In this document: one piece after another, positions 13,712 to 22,678 of the stretch
Position numbering within the stretch: position 1 is the first letter of the stretch
How the letters are laid out: each line of letters starts with the position of its first letter
IMG/VR virus record: IMGVR_UViG_3300037491_000006
Location: 1-22,821 of that record
Length of the DNA stretch: 22,821 nt
Source of the DNA: a virus
Strand: one strand, 5' to 3'
Translations under genes and position numbers: made by a program
The notes under the pieces: model-generated
What the model was told of the DNA's origin: nothing
The model's input: the letters and a program-made list of their open reading frames with translations, nothing else
Database searches by the model: none

Positions 13712-14921
13712 CTCACTGCCCGCCCCCAGCTTCGCGCCGAACCTCACGCTGGTCACCCCGCCGATCGACGGCAACCACCGCCTGGCCGGCGCACAGATCC
13801 GCCTGGCCGAGGGACAGCACGCCCTCGCACAGATCAGTGTCCTGACCCCCCTGGACCCGAGCCAGTCCGCCGTCAACGCCGCAGTACCCGCCGCCTTGAT
13901 CTGGCCGGACTTCACCCCGGTCCATTTCACGTACGGTTCGTCACTGAGCGATATCACAGACTTCTACGGCTACATCGCCTCCTCGCGCATCCAGCCCGAG
14001 CAGACCCCCACGCGCCTGTCCGGCATCGCCACCGCGACCGTGCAGTACACGCTGACCGGCACCTCGATGTACATGCAGTCCGCACTCTCGCGCAGCTACC
14101 TGAACACCACCGCCTCCGCCATCGCGCGCCAGATCGCCGCCGCCCACCAGCTAGCGGTCTACACCACCCCCAGCCCGCGGCTCTTTCCCGCCAAAACCCA
14201 GGCCAACCAGTCGGATTTCGCGTTCCTCCAGGCCCTGGCCCAGCAGGTCGGCGCGCGCTGCTGGGTCGACAACGCCCTGCTGTACTTCGTGTCCCCGGCC
14301 ACGAACATCGACCCGGCCGGCGCCGCCGTCCCGGCCTTCCAGCACAACCGCACCCCCGGCCAGTGGGACACCCTGAGCCAGTGGCAGCCCACCGTCGGGG
14401 AGAGCGACCCGTCCGGCGCGATCCTGGCCTCGCACACCGCCACCACCGTGCGCTCGGCCTCCGGCCTGATCGCCACCGCCACGGTCACCCCGCAGCGCGT
14501 CTCCGGCGGCCAGACCAGCGCCCCGGCCCTGTCCTCGATCGTGCGCGACCAGCTGGCCGGCAGCGCGGGCGAGGCCGAGCAGATCGCCCAGGCCGCCGCG
14601 GACAACCAGCGCTACTGGGTCTCGGCGAACGCCACCGTCGACGGCAACACGGCGCTGCGCCCCGGCCGGCAGGTCACCATCTCCGGCAACGCGATCTCCG
14701 GGTCGGACGCCGGCACCTGGCGCATCTGCCAGGCCGTGCACAAGATCACCCTCGACCTGATCGCCGCCTGGCACAACACCTACCTGTGCGATCTGAGCGT
14801 CGGGCGCGACCAGGAGGGCTCGCTCAGCCTCCAGCAGCCCGTCGTGCCCGCCCCGCTGCCCGGACCCATGACCCTGATCGGGAGCACCTGGCAGGCCACC
14901 AGCTACGGGAGCGGCACATGA
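13704..14921 (+). CDS. Baseplate hub protein (gpD / gp27-like)
   Basis: The product is 405 residues. It begins PNLTLVTPPIDGNHRLAGAQIRL and has a strand-rich region with ADxxxV-type segments (HALAQISVLTPLDPS, DFTPVHFTYGSS, DFYGYIASSRIQPE). A central helix TASAIARQIAAAHQL is followed by QSDFAFLQALAQQVGARCWVDN, the signature segment of gpD/gp27-type hub proteins (W/SDxxFLxxLAxxxGxxxxV). A C-terminal strand-rich domain contains RPGRQVTISG. Hub trimers connect the tube to the central spike. It overlaps the LysM gene by eight bases and the spike gene by four (ATGA), so the three genes are probably co-translated. Confidence 0.8.
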   Translation: MPSSLPAPSFAPNLTLVTPPIDGNHRLAGAQIRLAEGQHALAQISVLTPLDPSQSAVNAAVPAALIWPDFTPVHFTYGSSLSDITDFYGYIASSRIQPEQTPTRLSGIATATVQYTLTGTSMYMQSALSRSYLNTTASAIARQIAAAHQLAVYTTPSPRLFPAKTQANQSDFAFLQALAQQVGARCWVDNALLYFVSPATNIDPAGAAVPAFQHNRTPGQWDTLSQWQPTVGESDPSGAILASHTATTVRSASGLIATATVTPQRVSGGQTSAPALSSIVRDQLAGSAGEAEQIAQAAADNQRYWVSANATVDGNTALRPGRQVTISGNAISGSDAGTWRICQAVHKITLDLIAAWHNTYLCDLSVGRDQEGSLSLQQPVVPAPLPGPMTLIGSTWQATSYGSGT

Positions 14922-15487
14922 GCGCAGAGATCTACGAGGCCGTCGTCGTCAGCACGGCCGACCCGCTCGGCATCGGCCGCATCAAGCTCGCCATCCCCCA
15001 GCTCTGCGGGACCGCGGTGTCCACCTGGGCCCAGCCGACGGCGCGCACCAACGGCGCGCCGCCACCGACCGGGTCCACCGTCTGGGTCAGCCTGGACACC
15101 GGAGACCCGAGCAAGCCGGTCTACCACGCCGCCGCGTTGTGGTCCGCCTGGACCGCGCTGCCGGGCGAGGCACTGGCCGCCGGCTTCAGCGCCCCGACCG
15201 CCGCCTACCGCACCGGGCCCGGGGGCGCCGTGCAGTGGCGCGGCCAGGTCAGTACCACCACCTCCCCCCTCGCGCAGGGCACTGCGATCCTGACCGCGCC
15301 GCCCGCCCCGGCCGCCGCCGGCGCGCCGACGGCCTTCACGCTGATCGCCACGCCCGGCAGCTCCACGCCCGCCGCCGCCCCGGTGGCCCTCAGCGCCGGG
15401 GGGACGCTGAGCTACCTCGGCGCGAACCTGTCGTTCAGCGGCACCCTGACCCTCAACCTCGCCCCGCTCGCCTATAGCACCCTGTGA
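14918..15487 (+). CDS. Baseplate spike OB-fold protein (gpV / gp5-like)
   Basis: The product is 189 residues. The N-terminal 75 or so residues fit the OB-fold of tail spikes: YEAVVVSTADPLGIGRIKLAIPQL, then WAQPTARTNGAPPPTGSTVWVSLDTGDPSKPVYHAA. The usual GRVKV-P, WA, VWV and GDP-PV positions are present. Residues 120-189 are Ala/Pro/Thr-rich and low in complexity, with no recognisable beta-helix or lysozyme domain, so the needle part is short. No PAAR tip gene was seen nearby. The spike sits under the hub and touches the envelope first on contraction. Confidence 0.78.
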   Translation: MSAEIYEAVVVSTADPLGIGRIKLAIPQLCGTAVSTWAQPTARTNGAPPPTGSTVWVSLDTGDPSKPVYHAAALWSAWTALPGEALAAGFSAPTAAYRTGPGGAVQWRGQVSTTTSPLAQGTAILTAPPAPAAAGAPTAFTLIATPGSSTPAAAPVALSAGGTLSYLGANLSFSGTLTLNLAPLAYSTL

Positions 15488-15494
15488 GCCGCAC

Positions 15495-15914
15495 ATGAGC
15501 ACACCCCTCGCCATGGCCATCCCGTTCGCCGTCGACCAGGCCGGCAACGTCGCCCAGCAGCAGGCCCCGATCACCCAGCTCCAGGACCGGGTCACCGCCC
15601 TGGTCGGCACGCTGCCCGGCCAGCGCGTGATGTCCGTCGGGTTCGGCGTGGCGCTCGCGCACCTGCTGTTCACCCCCGGCAACGAGATCCGCGTGCAGGC
15701 CACCTACCAGCAGATCGCCGACGCGCTGCGCGTCTACGAGCCCAGCGCCCGCCTGGTCAACGTCACCCCGATCTCCGACGCCTCCGGCACCGGCGTCTCG
15801 GCGGTGCTGGCCACCGCGACCCCGGCGGCGATGAGCGGCCCGAACAGTTCGGCGGTCCAGAGCGTCTTCATCGCCGCCGACGGCTCCGTGGTCGATTTCG
15901 CCTCAGCATCGTGA
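15495..15914 (+). CDS. Baseplate wedge protein, gpW/gp25 family
   Basis: The product is 139 residues. It contains AMAIPFAVDQAGNVAQQQ, a central QLQDRVTALVGTLPGQRVMSVGFGVALAHLLFTP and QQIADALRVYEPSARLVNV. The I-qrl-tllgt-pGeR-m-p-fG--l--llFep pattern is the gp25 signature. This small protein starts sheath polymerisation and belongs to the conserved wedge core with gp6/gpJ. It starts eight bases after the spike stop without a strong Shine-Dalgarno. A 72-base gap follows before the gpJ-like gene; apart from that gene's Shine-Dalgarno I see nothing definite in it. Confidence 0.85.
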   Translation: MSTPLAMAIPFAVDQAGNVAQQQAPITQLQDRVTALVGTLPGQRVMSVGFGVALAHLLFTPGNEIRVQATYQQIADALRVYEPSARLVNVTPISDASGTGVSAVLATATPAAMSGPNSSAVQSVFIAADGSVVDFASAS

Positions 15915-15986
15915 ATATTCGTCCCTAGACTAATGACGACGTCTCGCAGCCCGCTCGGAGCATGATCCGCACCGAAGGAGGCGCAC

Positions 15987-17504
15987 GTGTCGACGCCCGC
16001 GACGGGAACGCCCCTGCCGGCCACGATCGACTACACGTCGAAAGACTTCTCAGGCTTCGAATCCTCCCTGTTCGCCTACGCGAGCCTGGTGATGCCGCAG
16101 TGGACCGCCCGGCAGACCGGCGACTTCGGCGTCCTGCTGGTCGACATGGTCGCCTACGTCGGCGACATCCTGTCCTACTACCAGGACCGCATCGCCGCCG
16201 AGGCGTACCTGTCCACCGCCACCCAGTACTCCTCCGTGGTCAACCTCGCCGCGCTGATCGGGTACACCCCCGCGCCCGCCCTGCCGGCCACCGGGTCGGT
16301 CACCTTCGTCTCCGACCCGTCCACCACCAACCCCATCGTCATCCCGGCCGCCACGCAGCTGATCACCGGCTACCAGGCGACGATCGACGGGGTCGTCACC
16401 TTCGAGCTCGACGACGCGGTCACCGTCCCGCCGGCCGGCGCCACCGCGACCGGCACCGTCACCCAGGGCAAGGACCAGGGCACCTACACCCTGTCGGTCT
16501 CGATCGGCGTGCCCACCACCACCGACTACCTCGTCAAGGACCTGGGACAGTCCACTGGCGCGGCCGGCGAGCAGTTCACGCTGCCGACCTCCCCGGTGCT
16601 GCTGGACACCCTCACCGTCATCGTGCAGCTGCCCGCCGGGGGCGCCGTGTGGAGCCCGGTGGCCACCTTGCTGACCGCAGGGCCCACCGACGCCGTCTAC
16701 TCCACGTCCACCGACGCCAACGGCGCGGTGACCCTCACCTTCGGCGACAGCGTCAACGGGTCCATCCCGCCGGCCGGCGTGACGGTCTCGGCGAGCTGGC
16801 GCGTGGGCGGCGGCGCCTACGGCAACCTGACCGCCGGCTCGATCACCGACCTGGCCGTCACGCTGCCCGGGGTCTCCGTGCAGTCCTCCAGCCAGACCAC
16901 CGGCGGCGCCGACGCCGAGTCGATCACCTCGATCCGCACCAACGCCCCGCGAGCCTGGCGCTTCCAACAGCGCGCCGTCACCGTGCAGGACGTCGCCGAC
17001 GCCGCCCTGGCCACCCCCGCCGTGTATAAGGCCTCCGCGATCCTGTCCGGGCCGGGCAGCGCCACTGTGTTCATCGTCGCCGCGCAGAACACCGCTGCGA
17101 GCACGTCGCTGATCACCGCCGTGCAGAACTACCTCAGCCCCCTGATGATGGCCGGGTGCACGGTCAGCGTGCAGGGCGGCACGACCGTGCCGGTCAACCT
17201 CGGCACGCCCGAGAACCCGGTGCAGCTCGGCGTGCAGCCCACCTACAACCGGGCCAACACCGTCTCTGCTGTCCAGCAGGCGATCAGCAACTTGTTCGCA
17301 CCGGACGCCGTCGATTTCGGCCAGCTGATGCCCCTGTCGGCCGTCTACGCCGCCATCGACGCGGTCCCGGGGGTCTCCCTGGTCTCCATTCCCGTCTACG
17401 CCCGCAGCGACCTGCCGCAGACCGGCACCGCCGACGCTTTTTTCCGCGCGTGGGAGATCCCCGCCGCGGGAACCGTGACCGTCAATGCGACCGGAGGGAT
17501 GTAA
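15987..17504 (+). CDS. Baseplate wedge protein J (gpJ / gp6-like)
   Basis: The product is 505 residues from the GTG at 15987, five bases after AAGGAGG (15975-15981). The N-terminus IDYTSKDFSGF and then LLVDMVAYVGDILSYYQDRIAAEAYLSTATQ match the start of J-type baseplate proteins (helical region, residues 45-75). A central beta-rich region has GDSVNGSIPPAG (about residues 250-262). The C-terminal part, NAPRAWRFQQRAVTVQDVADAALATPAVYKA with later VQQAISNLFAPDAVDFGQ, is the classic J core (aR--g-avt--Dy------p-v). J-type subunits form the ring of wedges around the hub and trigger sheath contraction. Confidence 0.9.
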   Translation: MSTPATGTPLPATIDYTSKDFSGFESSLFAYASLVMPQWTARQTGDFGVLLVDMVAYVGDILSYYQDRIAAEAYLSTATQYSSVVNLAALIGYTPAPALPATGSVTFVSDPSTTNPIVIPAATQLITGYQATIDGVVTFELDDAVTVPPAGATATGTVTQGKDQGTYTLSVSIGVPTTTDYLVKDLGQSTGAAGEQFTLPTSPVLLDTLTVIVQLPAGGAVWSPVATLLTAGPTDAVYSTSTDANGAVTLTFGDSVNGSIPPAGVTVSASWRVGGGAYGNLTAGSITDLAVTLPGVSVQSSSQTTGGADAESITSIRTNAPRAWRFQQRAVTVQDVADAALATPAVYKASAILSGPGSATVFIVAAQNTAASTSLITAVQNYLSPLMMAGCTVSVQGGTTVPVNLGTPENPVQLGVQPTYNRANTVSAVQQAISNLFAPDAVDFGQLMPLSAVYAAIDAVPGVSLVSIPVYARSDLPQTGTADAFFRAWEIPAAGTVTVNATGGM

Positions 17505-18281
17505 ATGGGCAGCGCCACCTACCCGGCCGCCGTACGCACGTTCAGTGAGAAAACCGACAACGTCACCACCGTCGACGCGAGCGACGTCAACAGCCTGCAA
17601 GACGAGGTGGTCGCGATCGAGACGACGTTGGGCGTCAATCCCGCTGTCTACGCCCCGGTCGGCGTGCCGCCGACGCCCTACGGCTCGGTCGCCGCGCGCC
17701 TGGCCGCGCACGAGGCCTATATGGCGGAGCTCGAAAACCAGATCAACCTGCTGTCTTTCGCGGCGGCCGACGGCTGGTCGACGCCGGTGCTGCGCCTGAG
17801 CCAGGGCGGCGTCACACCACCGGTGATCAACCTGCTGCACGGCACCGGCTACGCCCCGGTGGTCTGGAACACCGCCCCGACGCAGGACCCGGGCCACATG
17901 TGGACCCCCGGCAGCGTCCTGACCTGCGTGCTCGGCGGCTGGTACAACCTGGAGTACTCGCTGACGGCCGCCGTGGACTGGACCACCCTGAACACAGTGC
18001 AGGCCAGCAACAACGCGCTGGGCATGGTGCCGATCCCGTTGGCCATGCAGCGCGTGATCATGCAGGTCGCCATCAACGGCACCGTGGTCAGCCAGGACTC
18101 CTCCGTGATGGTGTGGACCAACCAGGCATACGGCCTGCCGCACAACATCTGCGCCGCCTACTCCGGCCCCCTGAACCAGGGCGACGTGATCACTGTGCTC
18201 ACCGGGGAGTACTCCGGCCTGGTCACCGCCACCGCGGGGTTCGCCGCCACGTTCGTGCGGGGCCTGCCGGGAGTCGACTGA
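17505..18281 (+). CDS. Minor tail / fibre-adaptor protein
   Basis: The product is 258 residues, starting directly after the gpJ stop. The N-terminus has the repeated phage motif FSEKTDNVTTVDASDVNSLQ followed by DEVVAIETTLGVNP, a short segment often found at the base of actinophage and firmicute tail proteins (D-v-a--vN-lq-ev-aiE--LG). A short Ala/Glu-rich helix follows (about 63-82). The rest is a beta-rich domain (about 85-258) that could be C1q- or fibre-head-like. It probably attaches to the wedge ring and displays an adhesion domain. The ligand is unknown. Confidence 0.65.
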   Translation: MGSATYPAAVRTFSEKTDNVTTVDASDVNSLQDEVVAIETTLGVNPAVYAPVGVPPTPYGSVAARLAAHEAYMAELENQINLLSFAAADGWSTPVLRLSQGGVTPPVINLLHGTGYAPVVWNTAPTQDPGHMWTPGSVLTCVLGGWYNLEYSLTAAVDWTTLNTVQASNNALGMVPIPLAMQRVIMQVAINGTVVSQDSSVMVWTNQAYGLPHNICAAYSGPLNQGDVITVLTGEYSGLVTATAGFAATFVRGLPGVD

Positions 18282-19927
18282 TGGCCGTCTACGGCGTCGC
18301 GGTCTACGGCAAGGAACTCTACGGCGCGCCGCTGATCTCGGCCTACACCGTCCAGGGGCTGACCGCCAACCAGGACGACTTCGGGCGCATCACCGTGTCG
18401 TGGACCTCCCCGCCGCTGGCCGACTGGTCGCAGCTGATCCTCGTGCGCAGCGGCTACGGGTTCCCCGTCGCGCCGACCGACGGCGTCCTGCTGGCCACGT
18501 GGGACACGACCGGCACCCCGCAGTCCTACACCGACCTGGGCCTTAGTCCCGGCTACTGGTACTACACGCTGTTCATCACCGCGGACTTCGCCAGCTGGAC
18601 GGCCGACACCGTCTACTCCAGCGGCGACCAGGTGGCCTACGGCGGGTCGGTCTGGATGTGCCTGGCGCCCTACGCCCTGGACGTCACCCCCGGCTCGAAC
18701 GACGCCGTGTGGATTCCGGACAGCGAGATCGTCCAGTACATCCCGGCCGGGTCGATCTCCAGCCTGGCCGTGGTCGACCACGGCTACGGCGCGATGCTCT
18801 ACACCCAGATGCCCGCCGCCTACAAGACCGCCCCGGCCAGCTCCACCGACACCGGCCCGGACAACGACGACCTCCAGGACTTTCTCAATGTGCTGGGATT
18901 CGGGTTCTCGACAGTCGCCACCGAGCTGGACGACCTGCTCGCTGCGTACGACGTGACCACCGTGCGCCAGGACCGGCTCTACGCGATCAGCCAGACCCTC
19001 GGCCTGCTCGACGAGATGGGCTCCAGCGCCCGCTTCCAGCGCCTGCGCACCTTGAACGCGGCGAAGATCAACCAACAGCACGGCACCCAGAACGGCATCC
19101 TCGATCTGATCTCCAGCGCCACCGGCCTGCCGACGCAGATCGAGACCGGCTACAACCTGCTGCTTGGTCAGGACCAGTCCGCGTTCGCCGACCCGATTCC
19201 CGCGCCCTGGTCCGCCGCGGCCACCTACCAGGCCAGCCAGCAGGTCTCCTACCAGGGCGTACGCTACACGTGCATCGGGTTCTCGCAAACCACGAATGCG
19301 GCCTCCTACGGTGCCCAGGGGGTCACCGCGACGCCGAACGCGCTCAGTACCCCGAGCCTGGGCGGCATCACACAGGTCAAAGAAGCCGCCGTGGCGCCGG
19401 CATCGATCACCATCCCGTTCACCGTCACCGAGCCCGGCGCCTACTACGCGCAGGTCGCCGTGGACGCCGCAGCGGACCACGGCATCCTGACCGCGGCCAT
19501 CAACGGCACAGCCGTCACCCTCGCGCCGCTGCCCACCGCGCTGCCCACCGGATTCGGCCTGGCCCCACCGCCGCCGAGCGCATTCGTCGACCAACTCGAC
19601 CTGTACGCCCCGTCCGCCACCGCCCTGTGCACCGTGCAGAGCTCCACCGTGCCGCTGTCCGCCGGCAGCTACACCCTGGTCCTGAGCACGACCGCGAAAA
19701 ACCCCGCGTCCAGCGGATACTCGATCGCGTTCAGCCAGGCACTGATCACCGGGGCGTTGCCGGTCTACGCAGCCGGCGCGCCCCCGCCCTCGGCGCCCTC
19801 GCAGTGGTCGGCCACCGCCACCACCTCGAGCAGCACCCTGTACGCCAATGCGGCCACCGGCGCCCAGGGCACCTGGAGCGTGCTGGCCGGCGCCGCCACG
19901 CTCGCCATCGGATATCTGGGAGGCTGA
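18281..19927 (+). CDS. gpI-like tail protein with FnIII-like and carbohydrate-binding modules
   Basis: The product is 548 residues from the ATG at 18281, which shares one base with the previous stop; an in-frame ATG at 17900 lies inside the upstream gene. An FnIII-like domain spans about 20-100 (GRITVSWTSPP, PGYWYYTLFI). A segment resembling a chitin/cellulose-binding module follows at about 106-128 (WTADTVYSSGDQVAYGGSVWMC). The gpI-type core at about 165-300 has LQDFLNVLGFGFSTVATELDD, TLGLLDEMGSSARFQRL and KINQQHGTQNGILDLISSATGL. A second module-like segment, WSAAATYQASQQVSYQGVRYTC, lies at about 310-332. The C-terminal 200 residues are Ala/Ser/Thr-rich beta structure. gpI links wedges to fibres. 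The extra modules suggest direct surface binding. Confidence 0.72.
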   Translation: MAVYGVAVYGKELYGAPLISAYTVQGLTANQDDFGRITVSWTSPPLADWSQLILVRSGYGFPVAPTDGVLLATWDTTGTPQSYTDLGLSPGYWYYTLFITADFASWTADTVYSSGDQVAYGGSVWMCLAPYALDVTPGSNDAVWIPDSEIVQYIPAGSISSLAVVDHGYGAMLYTQMPAAYKTAPASSTDTGPDNDDLQDFLNVLGFGFSTVATELDDLLAAYDVTTVRQDRLYAISQTLGLLDEMGSSARFQRLRTLNAAKINQQHGTQNGILDLISSATGLPTQIETGYNLLLGQDQSAFADPIPAPWSAAATYQASQQVSYQGVRYTCIGFSQTTNAASYGAQGVTATPNALSTPSLGGITQVKEAAVAPASITIPFTVTEPGAYYAQVAVDAAADHGILTAAINGTAVTLAPLPTALPTGFGLAPPPPSAFVDQLDLYAPSATALCTVQSSTVPLSAGSYTLVLSTTAKNPASSGYSIAFSQALITGALPVYAAGAPPPSAPSQWSATATTSSSTLYANAATGAQGTWSVLAGAATLAIGYLGG

Positions 19928-19929
19928 AC

Positions 19930-21012
19930 ATGACCCTGCCGATCGCGAACCAGAACTGGCTGACCGCCACGCCCACCGGGTCGACCCCCACCCTCCTGAC
20001 CACCGCGTCCTACCCGGCGATCACCGCCTGGTCCGGCACGGTGACCTACCAGGCCGGTGCGATCGTCACCGGCCCGGACACCCTGCAATACCAGGCCCTG
20101 GTACAGAACACGAATATCGCGCCGCCCGCCCCGGCGACCTGGACGCGCACCGCGTATACGAGCCCGGACAAGGGGATGCTCGCGCAGAGCGCCGTCGCCC
20201 TGCCCTATCTGCCCGAATGGGACCCGGCCACCGCGTATACTCCCGGCACGCAGGTCGTCTACGGCAACAACACGTTCCTGACGATCGACGGCAGCCGGGG
20301 CGTGACCCCGCCGGTCGTCCCGAACAGCAACAGTGACTGGGAATGGGTCGGCTCCTCCCAGGCCGGCACGCTCGCCTCCTGCTACGTCGCCGGCGGCAGT
20401 TACAGCGCGACCGTGTACACCGGCACGTCTTATTTCGATAGTGACGGCGCGCTGATCGCCGCACCCAGCGGCATGTCCAGCACCGGCGCCACGATCACGA
20501 TGCCGCTGTTCGCGAGTCTGACCGACGACATGACAGAGCTGTACTACACCAACGGCAACACGCTCGGCTACCTGTGGCTCGCGAACCCGCTCGGGTTCTG
20601 GCAGATTTCCGATGGCATGCTCTATGGCTCCCTCACCTATTCCGGAGCGCAGGCCATGAAGCTGCTGACCGTTCAAGACCTGCGTTCGGACTGCTGCATC
20701 GGAGTGACCGCGCAGACGGAGGTTGCCGCCGGCACCGAGGTCGGCATTATTTTCCGGTTGGATATCGACACGCAGAACTACTGGACCGCCTCCCGCTCCC
20801 AGATTCAAAAAGTGGTGCTGGGCGTCGCGACGACCATGGCCACTTATACCCGGTTGCCGGTCGGCTCGCGTTTCTACGTCCAACTCAGCGGCCCGGCGAT
20901 CCACCTGTACGCCTACCCGGGCAACGCGGCAGCCCCGGTGCTGATCGCCTCGGTCTCCGACTCCTTCAATCAGGGCTCGGTCAATCACGGGCTCTACCAG
21001 CAGGTTATCTGA
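19930..21012 (+). CDS. Tail fibre / receptor-binding protein candidate
   Basis: The product is 360 residues. The first 120 residues hold two segments like those in the gpI-like protein: WSGTVTYQAGAIVTGPDTLQYQ (about 34-56) and WDPATAYTPGTQVVYGNNTF (about 97-117). They fit a W...Y..G..V.Y....Y pattern seen in small carbohydrate-binding modules. The C-terminal half (about 215-360) resembles a jelly-roll or LamG-type domain (DLRSDCCIGVTAQTEV, VGIIFRLDIDTQNYWTASRS, FYVQLSGPAIHLYAYPG). Part of this half (20600-20880) is less GC-rich than its neighbours. It probably binds a cell-surface glycan. Its stop shares one base with the next start. Confidence 0.6.
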   Translation: MTLPIANQNWLTATPTGSTPTLLTTASYPAITAWSGTVTYQAGAIVTGPDTLQYQALVQNTNIAPPAPATWTRTAYTSPDKGMLAQSAVALPYLPEWDPATAYTPGTQVVYGNNTFLTIDGSRGVTPPVVPNSNSDWEWVGSSQAGTLASCYVAGGSYSATVYTGTSYFDSDGALIAAPSGMSSTGATITMPLFASLTDDMTELYYTNGNTLGYLWLANPLGFWQISDGMLYGSLTYSGAQAMKLLTVQDLRSDCCIGVTAQTEVAAGTEVGIIFRLDIDTQNYWTASRSQIQKVVLGVATTMATYTRLPVGSRFYVQLSGPAIHLYAYPGNAAAPVLIASVSDSFNQGSVNHGLYQQVI

Positions 21013-22643
21013 TGACGATCAATATCAGCGCCTCCGGCGAGAGCTACAGCTTCGGCGCGGCCGCAGCCACCGGCACCTCCCTGGCCATCGCGATCACCGC
21101 GGCCGGCAGCTCGCAGTCCGCAGGCGATGCCGCCGTCGTCCTCGCGCTGCCGCCAGGGGGCCTGACCGACTTCGGGATCTGGGACCTCAATGGCGTCGAC
21201 CCGGCGATCAGCTGCCTGATGACCTCGATCGCCGGAACGCCGAACGGGCGCGCCTCGTGCGCCTCGACCGTCCCGATCCAGTACACCACGGCGCTCGGCA
21301 CGCTGTGGAACGGCGCCCAGTGGGCCGCCGTGCGCATGATCTGGGACAGCGAAAGCCCCGCCGCGATCACCGCCGTGCAGATCGAATCGGTCACCCTCGG
21401 CAACCTGCTGCCGCCGGACGCGGCGGATTACCGCACCCGCCTGGCCTACACCCCGCTAACCGACAACGCCACCGTCTCACGTACCGACGAGTTGGCGCTG
21501 AGCGGTACCTATGCCGGAAAACTGGTCAATGTCGGCGGCTATGTCGAGTATTCGATGGCGCCGATGGACATCTCGGTCGTGCCCTGCACCCCCGGCGACG
21601 TGATTACCGCGTCGGTCAACGTCGCCATGCAAGACGCCGGCGCCGAAGTCTCCGCCGTGTTGCAGTTCTACTACGCGAACATGGAGCCCCGGGGCATCTC
21701 CGGCAGCCTTGCCATCATCCATCCGGGCGGGTTCGCCTGGGTGAAGCCGACCGTGCAAAGCCCGGTGCTCTCCGGCGCCGCCTACGTCGGGGTCGTGCCC
21801 ACGATCTTTCGCTCGCCGCCCATCGCCGGCGAGGTCGCGTATGTCGACTGCCACCATATCGCCAGCGGCATCCCCTCGATTTCGCTCGCTCCAAGCGCCT
21901 ACCAGGCGCCGCGCCAGCAGAACATCACAATCCTGCCGAACCGCGCGAATTTGATGTTCAACCCCGGGTTCAATTCCTCCACCAGCTCCTGGTGGGCCAC
22001 CGGCGGCCCGTCCCCGGAGTTGACCTGGGACGAGACGGTCGGGCGCACCAAGCCCGGCGCCGCGAAACTCGTGGCGAGCTACGGCTCGGGCACCTGGCCG
22101 CAGATCGGCTCTCAGAGCGCCACGACGCAGGCCGCGCGCGGCATGGCGCTGCTGACCCCCGGGGTGACCTACACCGTCTCCGGCTGGGTCCTGGCCGCCC
22201 CGGGCATGCCCGCGATCGGCATCACGGTGCAGATCGACGGCGACGTGTATTTCAACGGCTCCACCACCGTGGACGCCCTGGCGGACGACACACTCCAGGA
22301 TGCCGGCTGGCTGCGCACCTACCTGACCTTCACCGTGCCGCAGAGCACATCGGGCAACACGTCGGTGATTTTCGGCACCACCCAGGCCGGCTGGAGCGCG
22401 TTCGCGAACGCGGTGACGTTCTGGGTCGACGACGTGCTGTGCGAGCAGACCCCGGTGCTCACCGGCTATTTCGACGGCGACGAGCCGAGCCTGGACTACA
22501 TGTGGGCCGGGGCCAACGACGCCTCGCCGTCCCTGTATTACCGGGATTTCCGGGCGCTGCAATACCGTCTAGATGAGCTCGTCGCACCGGCGCTGCCGCT
22601 CGGCGTGCCCTACGCGTTGAATTTCACCTTGCCGTATTCGTGA
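21012..22643 (+). CDS. Tail protein with two CBM4/9-like domains
   Basis: The product is 543 residues from the ATG at 21012; upstream in-frame ATGs lie inside the previous gene. The N-terminal 130 residues look beta-rich (FGAAAATGTSLAIAITAAG). Two jelly-roll-type domains follow. The first is at about 155-300 (LSGTYAGKLVN, PCTPGDVITASVNV, GAAYVGVVPTIFRS). The second is at about 313-480 (NLMFNPGFNSSTSSWWATGG, TPGVTYTVSGWVLA, FWVDDVLCEQ). Both follow the NPgFE...W pattern, with GvtYtvSgwv, of CBM4/9-like modules. TGYFDGDEPSLDYMWAG (from about 484) is a common ending of this domain in actinophage tail proteins. The final helix (RALQYRLDELVAP) may oligomerise. It probably completes the distal adhesion apparatus. 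Confidence 0.68.
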   Translation: MTINISASGESYSFGAAAATGTSLAIAITAAGSSQSAGDAAVVLALPPGGLTDFGIWDLNGVDPAISCLMTSIAGTPNGRASCASTVPIQYTTALGTLWNGAQWAAVRMIWDSESPAAITAVQIESVTLGNLLPPDAADYRTRLAYTPLTDNATVSRTDELALSGTYAGKLVNVGGYVEYSMAPMDISVVPCTPGDVITASVNVAMQDAGAEVSAVLQFYYANMEPRGISGSLAIIHPGGFAWVKPTVQSPVLSGAAYVGVVPTIFRSPPIAGEVAYVDCHHIASGIPSISLAPSAYQAPRQQNITILPNRANLMFNPGFNSSTSSWWATGGPSPELTWDETVGRTKPGAAKLVASYGSGTWPQIGSQSATTQAARGMALLTPGVTYTVSGWVLAAPGMPAIGITVQIDGDVYFNGSTTVDALADDTLQDAGWLRTYLTFTVPQSTSGNTSVIFGTTQAGWSAFANAVTFWVDDVLCEQTPVLTGYFDGDEPSLDYMWAGANDASPSLYYRDFRALQYRLDELVAPALPLGVPYALNFTLPYS

Positions 22644-22678
22644 TCTGATCGGGCAGGCGCATCCTCCGGAGAACGCTC

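Noticed and set aside
15915-15986. Possible promoter in the gap before the gpJ-like gene
   Set aside because: The gap has some A/T-rich bases (ATATTC, GACTAATGAC) but no convincing -35/-10 pair at proper spacing. Only the Shine-Dalgarno at 15975-15981 is clear.
16050-18143. 697-codon minus-strand frame
   Set aside because: It lies opposite the well-supported gpJ-like gene and has the Gly/Arg/Val/His-rich composition of antisense reading in GC-rich DNA, without recognisable domains.
17741-21012. Diversity-generating retroelement variable region in the fibre genes
   Set aside because: No reverse transcriptase, template repeat or cluster of adenine-biased codons near a C-terminus was seen in this window.
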